From NCBI RefSeq assembly GCF_008831285.2, contig NC_045146.1, positions 5,406,972 to 5,470,971 on the forward strand: a stretch of 64,000 nucleotides of DNA, given 5' to 3'. Each line of letters begins with the position of its first letter. Position 1 is the stretch's first letter. The stretch comes from Nymphaea colorata (lineage: Eukaryota; Streptophyta; Magnoliopsida; Nymphaeales; Nymphaeaceae). Shown piece by piece: positions 12,245 to 24,200 of the stretch. The translations under genes and the position numbers were made by a program. Below the pieces are notes generated by a model, which saw only the letters and a program-made list of their open reading frames with translations, was not told where the DNA came from and made no database searches.

Positions 12245-15200
12245 CTGTAAGTTAACACTACAGCTGTTAGAAAGTATTGGTACATGAAATGGCATGCATA
12301 TCAATAACAATAAACTAATAGGTTTTTCTATTATGAGTACTTGAAATAGTAAATGAGCATGTGCTTTTCAGAAATACAGAGACTAAACAGGAAAAGCAAG
12401 GTCACAAGTCAAATTTTTAGTAAGCAAGATGAATATAAATATGTTGCTTAACGAGCTACATCACATTAATACATGGCCACAATGATCTGATGGAGATTTG
12501 ACTTGTTAATTGGACAAAACATGAGAAAACAACTACTCATATCAACAGGAGCATGCCACTAAGATGGTGTATTCCTGTAAAAAATGGCAGAATAACAACT
12601 CGATCCCTCACGAATCTGGTGAAATCAAATGGTTCTCAAGAACCAATATGAACATGAGATCACCAAACACTCATAACAAAGAATGCTGAATACAAGGAGC
12701 GGCTCAGACTTTATGTATATTATATATATGAACATGAGATCACCAAACACTCATAACAAAGAATGCTGAATACAAGGTGCGGCTCAGCCTTTATATATAT
12801 ATATATATAGCAGAAAAGAGAACTCACTGATGGGTATCCCCAATGGCTAGTTAGCATTAGCCATTAGCTACCTTCGATAGCCCTATTATGGCTAATTAAA
12901 TGAAAAGAAAAAGAAAAAATAAGATGTTACAGGAAAGAAATAAGCAACACACAAAAGATAAATGGAGCAGACATAAACTACAAAATATATATATATATAT
13001 ATATATAGTGTATACATATATATATATACACTATTCACATCATAGACAAACTATGTAACATGCACATGTACAAGCATGTGTAAATATGCATATACAATGC
13101 TTCTGTATGTACATAACCACACAAACACGATCTTTCTTAGAGAATTTAACAGCTCTTGCCTCGTAGCTAATCAGCCAACATGTACATAACTATTCCAGCT
13201 AGGAAATTATGCCAAGGTATGTCAGTCAAGAGAGCATACCCAGTCCAAAAGGAAGGCAAAATCCTCTTTTGGCATCGCATGTGCATTGCTTCGACCAGTA
13301 ACAATCTCCAAAGCTACCACTCCAAAGCTGAAAACATCTGCCTTGTCTGTTAGGTGTCCACGCGTAGCATATTCGGGAGCCAAATATCCCCTGTTACCAA
13401 TCATTTTGAACAAATGTTAGCACATACAGCATGCGCAAACACATAAAACTTATGATTTGAGATGACTTCATGTACATATCATACTATAGCATTCACATGT
13501 ACCATTGAAGTAGGGAGAAGCATCAAGATGATAGTGGCATATGTACTGCAGCACATGAATCTGGCATATGTACTGGAGTGCATGAATCCAGCTCTGATAG
13601 CATGATTTATAGAAAATAATACATGGGTGTCCTTATATGATTAATGCATGTGTATATGTGTGGTGGGCCCATAACCCACAGGTCCCAGGATCGGAACCTG
13701 GCTCTGATACCATGTAGAAACACGAACCACAAGGAGAGAGCAGAGAAAGAACACACGATATACGTGGAAAACCTCTGAAAGAGGTGAAAAACCACGGGGA
13801 AGCTTTGACCTAGGGGCAAACTGCAACCCTAGGAGAGAGAAAATAATATTCACTTAACTCAACAATTACACGTAAGTGAAGAATATATAGGAGGGAGAGA
13901 AAGAGCGCCGCCTAGGGTACCGAGCCAGCCTCGGTACCCGTGCCCCATAGGACCGGGTCCAGATATGGACCCGGTTCCCCATTACGATATATTTTAACAT
14001 GTGTGGAGAGAGAGGAAAGAGCACGTCCATGTGAAATTGGAGTGATACAGTTTGACAAGGTCAAATCATCTTTATGCAGGGGATCCTTGCATTGCACTAG
14101 AACAAAGGACCTCATTTCTCTTATTTGACATTCAAAATAGAAAGTAGTTCTGCTGTATATGATTTTTTTTGTTTTGGTGGTTATCCAATACTTCTAATTA
14201 TGGCTGGTACCAAATGATTGTGTAGTCTCACTCAGGTCATGACTTTGACTTGGAAGACAAACAGAGAACCACCTATTAAGATGGTAAAATGATATTGCAG
14301 ATTTAAGTTTCACGTTTTATCAACACTATCTAATTGGGTAGCTCCATTTTTCCAACATCAAACTCAGGGTTTAAATATCATCTGCTTCTATAATGAGGAA
14401 CAAATGTTCAACCAAGAGAAGTTAAACCTATTGCGAGTGAGGTTCTCCAGAAGCTATCACTGCAGAAAACGAGAGGATAGGAAGAGAATAGAGCGGAAAG
14501 AAAACCGCATGTCTCAGCAGCCCTAGACGTGGTTCATTCAATCAATAAAAGGAAGGTTAATACCCTAAGACTCAGTCTTTACAAGAATACCCTCAAGTTA
14601 AACATTATTTACAGCATACAACATTTAGAACCAGATCTGTAAAGGATCCAGATCCAATAACTTACAAACCATCACGTCTTAACATTGCTCAACATACTTC
14701 TTCAGACAAATTAGAAGAGTGATCTATAAATCCTCAAAAGAGAGAGATAGAGAGAGAGACTCACAATGTCCCAGCTACTCGAGTGCTGATATGTGTTTTA
14801 TCGCCTTCATCAAGCCTTGCTAAGCCAAAATCTGAAATTTTAGCATTGAGGTCTTTATCAAGAAGGATATTTGTAGCTTTGATATCTCTGTGAACAACCT
14901 TTAGCGTAGATTCTTCATGAAGGTAGGCTAGACCTCTTGCTACTCCAACGCAAATGTTCTGCCTTGTTGGCCAGTCCAATAACAACTGATGCTCGCATGG
15001 TCCTGGTATACAGCATTGGGGAGCATTAGCCTTTTGAACGACAAAATTCATTTCAACAAGTTGTTCCACCATCTTTATATATATCCTGTAAGAGATCATA
15101 ATTCTGGTACACGTGCTTGTGAGCCTTCATATGCTGGCCACAAAGAATACTGACAATTTAAGATGAAGATTGGTGTCTTGCATAAATGAATTACTATAAT

Positions 15201-18200
15201 TATGTGAATTGTTAGTAGGTAGTGCAGATTCTTACCAAAGAGAGCACGTGCAAGGGAATTATTTTCCATGTACTCGTATATCAGCATCAATTCTTTCCCT
15301 TCAATACAGCATCCAAATAAATTGACAAGATTTGGATGCTGCAAAGCTGATATCATGCCTACCTCATTCAAGAATTCTCGATTCCCTTGTTTTGATTTTG
15401 ATGAAAGCTTCTTAACTGCAATTGCAGTACCATCTGTCAAAACTCCCTGCCTCCATGCCGGATGTAGGAACAAGAAACCATTAGGAAATCAACACAAGCT
15501 CGGAAAATTAATAACTAAAAAAAAGATAATATGTGCTTTGGTTTGAAAATGTATCTTCACAGATAATCCATCATCCATGCCACATCATGCAGGTGCAGCA
15601 ATGTATGTACATGCGTTTGTGTGTGCACGTAAAAGTTAAAAATAAAGAAAATTCTCACATAATAAGCCTCTTACTGTAACAAAAAATATTTGGAAAGGAG
15701 GAAAATTGAAATCAAGCATCAACCTCTGTTTTGTATCACTAAAAACCGTTGCAAAAGGTGCATTCCATTGCTAAACGTCATGGTCAAGCAATTGCCATCA
15801 CCAATGCACCTTTTGCAACGGTTTTTAGCAACACAAAATGAAAAGAATCTATCCAGCCACAGAGGTTGGCTGGCTGATTTCAATTCCTCTTGGAAAGTAA
15901 GATGACAAGAAGCAAAAAGGGACTTTCTGAGAAATGATGATATATGGGAGATTTAAAACAAAAAGGTACATATATGCCTGTCAATATCAAGAAGTTGTAC
16001 TTATTACCACAAAGTCCAGTTAGCAGCCATTAGTCTCAAAAAGTCAAACTTCCAGTTTGGGCTTGTTTTTGTCACAGATAATGTTCCTTTTACCAATTGA
16101 AATTAACATAACAAAGGACACTGACAGCAAATGATGTGTTTATTTATCTTCTCGAAATAGTTTTACATGTTAGAACTCAAACCATAATGAAATCGACATT
16201 AGCAAATTGGGACATCTAACGATGACCAATTCAAAGTCATATTTATGCATATAATACCTTAAGTATTTCAGAAATATACCTTGTAAACTGGCCCAAATCC
16301 ACCTTCCCCTATCTTGTTCTCAGGATGAAAGTTCCTCGTAGCTGCTTTTATCTGTTTAAGGCTGAAATACCCAGTTTGCAGCTGTAACCCCCAAGGTCTA
16401 CCATGAAAAGAAGAGAAAATCAGTTAATAATAATATTGCCAGTCAATATTTGCAACCAGAACTTTTAGTAGTTAGCGGACATGCAATTATCCAGTAAAAA
16501 TAGAGTTGCATTCTACCATTTTTTCCGGATACTAAACAGTTATTCAGGACATATCAATATGTTATCTTGAGGTAAACTGCAATGTATGCATATGGACATG
16601 TGTGTATCTGACTATACACGTAAAGCAAACATTTATTGGTCACGCTGGGCTGAACGTAATAGGACCCAAGGGACTCAATCTGAACCCAAGAGTTAGCCAG
16701 GCCAACATGGCTATTTTTGGGCAGAGACATATCTAGCCTACGTGACCCTTGTTGGGCCTTGGATCTCAGTCATCTTTCCAAGTTCAGTTGCTTCCTGTTA
16801 GAAAATATGTAAATAACATATTTTTTCTTGATTTTATGTTAAACATATACATGCACATATGCATAAGGATATGTGCATTGTGCATATATGTAAGTATCTA
16901 TTTAAAGCAAATAATTATTGTATATAGGGCCTAAATGTATTTTTATTTTTCTTTTTTCTCCTTTTTCAAGGATATTTCAGTCATCCTAAAATGACAGAAT
17001 GCCAGCAGTTGGCTATTCCCTGTCTTCATCTTGCATATTTTGGGTTAACCCTTCCTGTTATTTCAGTAAGCATTTGTTGTGAAATATATTACTATTTTTA
17101 CAATGTCACTTAGTACATGTTGATTGATCGAGAGCAGTTCCCATTAGATGTGATGACAATGTACTGGGTTTTCTTTTTGAACCTTTTAGTTCCCTGAGTT
17201 GAGTTTTTCTTTTGGCTCTTATTCTGGTGGTTTTTCACATGAAAATCAGAGGCGTATAGCTTTTAGATCTGTGTGTTTTGTATGTGTGAAAGCTAAACTA
17301 GTTTAAAGATTGCTTGGAGTGTGGGCCTCTTGAAGAATTCATGCCATGGGATCATCAAAGGAGCTATCCTTACCTCATGGCTGAACATTGTGAAGCTACG
17401 ATTTCAATTGTTTTCAGGTTAAATGAATCGAAAAATCAGCTCGTTTGAGCTGGAGACTTTGAGGCTGTACATTAAGAGATAAGGATTATGGGGCTGTGCT
17501 AAAGGAACTATCTCTGGATGGAACGCAAGCTCACCAAGATTGTTGAATGTCAAAATCAGAGTTCTTAATTACGCTGTTCTATTCAAGATGAGCAAACACT
17601 CCATGATCCCAAGACACGAGGGAGACTAACTGAATGAGACAAAAATAACTTGAGAAAGATACTCTTTCCTCCATGGGCATAGACCTGAATTTGAGCAAAC
17701 AAAGATGTTTGTACTATTAACTCTTTATCTGTCACCTATTGTGATTATTTTCTCTAGGCATAGTAGTGAAGAAACTTGCCGTAACTTAAGCAAAACTAAG
17801 GTAGTGCGCTCATAACTTCCACTACAAATAAAAAGATGCCTCAAGAAGAAGAATATGCTCTAGTTTGGCTACACTAGTCACTATGAAGTATGAAAACATA
17901 TAGGGTTTCACATTTTGGAAGAAATGTGGGAAAAAAAAGTATTAATCATAACTGCAATGAACCTGAACGCATAAATCCTGTGTCCAACATCTAGGGAAAA
18001 TGACCAACGAAGAGCTACTACAGTAAGAGCCTACAACATTGGAGATACGTCTTTGACCCAACTTGTTGAAGCCCTCCAACCACTTAAAAAATAGAAATTT
18101 ATCGTATCTTGGAAGTTGCAAATTCAACATCTTTGCCACCCAATATGGGTTCATATCAATGTGTTGTAAAATCAGTTTGGAATTGGATCATCTAAGCTGC

Positions 18201-21200
18201 TACTTCATTAGTCAGCCAACTCAACATTCAGCTGAGTTGGCTGTAAATTGGAAAAAAATTGCAAAAATCATGTTTTGAAAGAAAATAAATGGAGAAATAT
18301 ACAAAGAAATAATTAAGAAACTCCTTACAATATTTACAAAAATGACATGTAGTACTCTTGAATCCGCCACTGCATCAAATTATTGTCACCAATTCAACTT
18401 GAATTGGCTGATTCTGATAATGTTGGTTTATGGCTTCTTGATTGTACAGCATCATCTAATATGATTTCAAATAAGTCTATTTTATCACATTGCACCAGAC
18501 CTTATATCACAACCACCCATGGCTCATCTTTTTGTGTAGAAAACATAGGAAATTTTGGAAAATATTTTGAAAATTTTATGTTACAAAAGTTAGATGTATT
18601 TCTTAAGTTTTTAGTCTTCAAACCTTGGATATGATGTCCTCTTCTCAGCAAAAGATTGTCCAGTATGGGATCACCTGGTATTTCGTAAGACCATAGTCAC
18701 AAATAACATCTCAGAGTTTTAAACGGCAAGATTTTCTCGGGTAATACGGTAGGCTTGAAAAATACGAGAAAAAAAGGTCTAAAAATAGGGGAAAAATAAA
18801 ATGAGTGAGAAAATAATAACACAAACATCAAAAGATAAGTATATTTGCAACAAATTAAAAATAGAAAATGAAAAAAAAACTGTTTGGCATTAAAAAATGA
18901 AAAAAAGTGAAAAAAACGCAAAAAAAACGTGTTAAAAATGTGTTTTTTCGTTTTTAACATTTTTAAAAAAAAACACATTTTTTTGTTTTAAATGACATTT
19001 CATTTTCTCTCGTTTTTTTGTGATTTGATTTTAAATAACTTGTTTTTTGTGACTATGCAGTAAGACCATAGGAAGGGAGATTGCTATTATATGGTTTTTG
19101 TATATTCTAAAAAATTTGTCTAAAACTTGTTTGTTCAAAGAATATAGATTTGGCATGAAAGACTGGGTCATCAAAATATAAACAAGCTCTCTTCTATTCT
19201 ATTGTTCAAAAATTAGGCAATGAAACCTACCTCACAGGGATGTGATATGGCGTTACAACCATTATATTAAGTCCACATCTCCTATTGTTAGAGGATATGG
19301 AACAGGTTCCAAAATGCAGTATCTTTTGATATAAAATGAGGCATTTACCTGCAAGCATTGTATTCAAGCTTTTTCTTGAGAAAATAAAAATTACATGACT
19401 TAGAAACCTTTGAGCTGGTGCAGTAAGATGTCTAGGACCCTCAGCTATTATGCCAAAAGGAGGAGTATTTTATTATGTTATTTTTGTGGATTATAATTTT
19501 AGATTGTTGGATCTATTTTGTCACTTAAGTCTTGGATTCTTCACTCTAAATTTTCTATAACATGGTTCAAAGCCAATTTAATACAAACATAGTAACCTTT
19601 AGATCTGACACCAAAGCAGAACATTTATCAAATGATTTTGTAAGTTCTTCTAAAGAGAATGAAATTCTTCATCAAAGATCATTCCAAATGCACCTTAATG
19701 GAAGTAGTAGGGTTAGATGCAACATAATTATTTTCAAAAAGAATTCCTAAAAATTATTGGGCTGAAGTGGCTCTTGCATTTTTTAAAAGGTTAAACTGAA
19801 ATAGAAATCCATCTGTTTTGTGAAGAAGTATATCTTCATTTTGAAAACCATATAAATTAGAACTGAGCTATAAAAGGCAAAGGGAATTTTGGAGGTAAAA
19901 GGATTTTGGTCAAAACGTCCCATATTAACAAATAAAAGGAAAACCTACTTTTAAAAGTTATACCATGTGTTTGGATTGGTTATGTCAAAAACCAAAAGTT
20001 AACATTGCTACGGTACTTAAATTGGCAAACTTGATGTTTCGAGAGTGCACCTTTATAGAAGTGAAAATGGTTTTGAAGGACATAACGCTAATGTAAAAGT
20101 AGATTGTATATTCCTATTTGATTTATTAACTAATCTCGACAACAAGAATTTTATGAAGAACGTTTGAAGATGTGCAAGATGAAATTCCTGCGCACAAGCA
20201 CATAATGTAAAAATAGAAAAGTGAAAGGATGATAGAATATCTCCAACCTAGAATCAGAAACAGAATTAGGAGAAATCAATTTCAGGAAATCTGCGTTTCT
20301 AGACTACCAAATAAACTTGTATAATAAGAATATTTCTCCTGCATGACATAGAGCATCATAATATGAGTATTTCTCCTGCATCACATAGAGCATCCTTCTT
20401 GCCACTCACTCATATTATAAACCAAAAAATGATATAGAGAAACCAATGATCATTCTCATCAGGTTTAAAATATGATAATCGAATCAGAAGCCCTTGAAAA
20501 GGCTCATGCATAGGATGTTCAAGATTTTACTTAAAAGGAAAGAAAGCTATAGGATGCCGACAGATGTAAATGGTAAAAACCCAGATTGATGGAACACTGG
20601 AGAGATATAAAATAAGGTTAGGATACTCATAAGAGTAAAGTACACTATAAAGAGACATTTGGCCACATAGCTCATATGAATACCACGAGGACCCTCAGAA
20701 AAATAGCTTTCATTTAAGTGAGAAGTGCACATGAAGGCTCCTCTTGGTTTGATTGTTTCTCAAGGAAAGAATCTTTGCTTTAGAAAAGGTCTTTGTGGGC
20801 TTAAACAAGTGCCTAAGGCTTGGTTTGATTTAGCAAGTAATGATAAATTTTAGATTTCAATTTTGTTATATTGCCACAACTTAAAAAAAAATGCAGATGC
20901 AGGTAGTGTTTTTTCCTACTGCATCTTGTGGCAAGGTAATTATCGGATGGGGTTAAAAGATTAGATTATTTAAAAAAAAAGTGAAATAATTGATTTTAGG
21001 TATTTGAGTTTTTAACATGTTTTTTTAGGTATTAAGGGATCATGTTCCCCAAAAAGAGTTGTGCTCCAAGTAATCTTCTAATACCATGGAAATGCAAGCA
21101 ACAGAATGTAACTCTCCTCAACAGAAGCAAAATATAAGACAATGACACTACTATAAAAGGAGATTGTATAGCTAAGACATTTGATTCAGAATAGGAGAAC

Positions 21201-24200
21201 TAGTATTTGTTGACATATCAGAATGTAGTGTGATAGTAAGAGTACTATCTATATTACAAGCAATCACACCTTCCATGAGCATATTAAACATATTGAGATG
21301 AATTTGCCACTATGTCAAAGAAGATTATTTAAGGATATAAGTTTCACTGATGTTACTTCAAAGCTAAGTCACATGGGTACGGGTACAGGTACAGAGATAC
21401 AGGTACGGACACAGCAACGTTAGAAAATGTGGGTATGAGGGTACAGCAAGATATATAATTATATATGTATATGTGCAAAATAATACAAAAAAATCAAAAT
21501 GAAAGCAACATTGAAATAAACAAGTGATATAAATAAAAACATTACATATTAATGAACAATAACTCTAAAAACATAATGAAAACTGAGTTGGAAAAAATTA
21601 AAACAAGCAAAATTAAATAGTTTGGATCAGTTTCAAATTAAAAAGTGCCCAAGTACCCACTTTGGGCATGGGTACGGGGACACGGGTATGTGGGGCTTAT
21701 TGAAGTACCCATGTTACTTAGCTTCAAAGTTTCAAATTGATCAACTTCTTCACTAAGGCTTTGTCCTCTCATAGATTTCATAAATTTTCAGATGTAATAA
21801 CATATGTTTGAGGGAAGGTATTAAGAAAGATGTAAAATACAATAGTACTTTCTCTATGAATATACTAAATATATGCATGCATATATATATATGCCTTTCC
21901 TTGTGTATATAAGTATCTATGTAAAGTAATACTCATTGCACATTGATTGTGCACAGGGTTTAAGTGTGCTGTCATTTTGTTGTTTATTTTCCGTTTTTAA
22001 GTCATCTCCATCATCCTCAAATGACTGCATACTAGTTGCTCACTACTCCAAATAGCTTAGTCACTGGGATGAGCTCATCTGATAGCCCCTTGTTGTCCTT
22101 GCATATGCTGAGTTAATCCATGCCATTATGTGTGCCATGCTCTCACTAGGCCATCAACTGTGAAGCATATTTATTATTTTTACACTATCCTTAGTGCACA
22201 AGGGGTGAATGTTGGTGAGTTTTAATCCTCCAAGTTCGCTAGTCTTGTTTGGGCTTCTTTTTGAACCTCTGTCTCTGTTGAGTTGAGATTTTCTTACTGT
22301 TATTTTTGGATCTTTTCACACTTCTAACCAGGCCCAATGCCCAACAGCTCCATACTGTACAAAAGACTTCTGACCTACCATTATCTGGCTGATCAAGGTC
22401 TTTTGTGTTTTATATGGGGTTGATATGTCAAGTAAGAAACCTATAATGTGGCTCATTCCTGAGTTTTAGGAAGGGAATAAGACACCCCTGTTCACAGTAC
22501 TACATTACTAACATGATTATTCTTTAATTATTAGAAATCTTGTCATTAACAATGAGCAGTCAAAGATAGCCGACAAGCCAATTTCATTTCATGCTTATGT
22601 ACCTTCATCCACAGATTCTCTGCTTCCAAGGTAGCCTTTTATCCGAAGGATCACTAAAATAAGGAAGATGATGAGGCAAACAAAGAGGACAATCAGCACG
22701 ATCATTAAAACTGAAGGTTCATGCTTGGTCTCAGCTTTAAAGTCTGTAAAAGATAAAATAACAGATATTAGTGCCATTGTCATATTGCACTGGTTTGGAC
22801 CATGAAGTTGTTACAAACTTACAACAATCATTCAGATATGAAAATGAAGAGTATTTCACTGCTCTCAATAAAATATAAAACTTTATGGTGCTATTAGCAG
22901 TTCTACCAGGTACCAATGCGTTGGACTTACATTATTTGATAGAACTACAGGATTGATGTCATGATATGTTGTCAACCACTACTTTGTATGCATTAGGTTT
23001 TCTTCAAGAATATGTATAACTTTCAACATGGCAGTGCAAGAACGACCCAGAAAAACAAAACTCACTGGGTGTCACTGAAATTGCTGAAATAAGAGGCCCA
23101 TATACTCCTCTAGTTGGAATCATGATTGTCCCCTTGCCTGCCCAATATAAACTGATCTCAAGAGTATTTTTTGTCACGTTAACATTGAAACTTTTAATGA
23201 TTTTCTTGCCAGGGCCACCAGCTTCTCTTTCGATGTTAAAGTTCTCTAGAACTTTTTCATTCTGCACAGAAACAGTTGATAGAAATTCAATACCTAATAT
23301 AGAAGCTATCCAGTAAATCAGTTCATCTGCATCATTCACCTGGATGGATACATCAAAAACACGCTCACCAAGGCTGCTAAAAGTTTGGTCATCAGTGAAA
23401 GTTATTTCAGCAAAGTGAAGGCCGACATTGTAACTCCCACTCTGTAGGCACAGACCATAATATGTCATTGCCATCGGTGACGTACGTGCTGTCATATACA
23501 ATGTTGGATCATTCATTGACAATCTGCTTTTGTTGGCTATTATGTAAGTAAGAGGGGTATCATTCTCAGAGACATCCAAGAAAGCCCCAGTGCTGGTGAG
23601 GGCCCAGTTCCTTTCAGTACTAAGATAGTATGTGGACTCTCCCAATGGTGTTGGATCTGCTTCGTATTTGTTTTCATTGTCATTGTACTGATTCCCTCCA
23701 CAATTTATGAACAAGGAAGAGTCTGGGAGTAACACATTCAAAAATCAATCCAGTCCCTGATGTACAATAAATTTCATAGCTGAACATATCAATTGGTTTA
23801 GAATTTTAATAAGATGTTTAGCCACATCAGTTGCTTTACTTACATTTTGCAATCTCACATGGATAATCCTTCCTAAAGCACGAATCAACACTGTTAAGAA
23901 AGAAATAATTTTCATGATTTCTGTGGAAATACAAATCAAGTAACTTTAACTGATTTCTTCCTGAGCATCTTCACAACTTGCATAAAAGAATGAAAGCTTA
24001 CAAGTTGTCAGTGGAAGAGAAGCTGGACACAAGGTTCCTGGAGGCATGAGGAATAGCACATTTACCACAACACATACATGACAAGAAGATGCTGATTTAA
24101 TATGAGGAGGGTGATCTTAGAAGAGAGTATCCTTACAATTTCCCTTGTGGACAAGATGATGAAGCCTTTCCTGTGAAATTGTTCACAGACAAATCCCTGG

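Larger units (their letters stand above)
16796..22330 (+). mobile_element. Old full-length copia element in gene 1 intron 19
   Basis: Two diverged direct repeats flank it: 16796-17239 (starts TGTTAGAAAATATG) and about 21820-22330. A degenerate PBS (TGAAAATCAGAGG) follows the first, and a polypurine tract (TTTGAGGGAAGG) precedes the second. Inside, in plus-strand order with many frameshifts, are a protease-like segment (about 18420), GAG-preintegrase WHERLGH (about 19150), the integrase core (about 19562-19790; LRSD...-like, YWAEVAL), RT ([10 protein letters not shown], about 20790-20830) and RNase H ([10 protein letters not shown], about 21275-21310). It lies antisense to gene 1. Two MITEs are nested in it. 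Confidence 0.8.

Noticed and set aside
23122-23316. Plus-strand open frame over the malectin-like exons
   Set aside because: It is antisense to exons 17-18 of gene 1, which have clear family homology.
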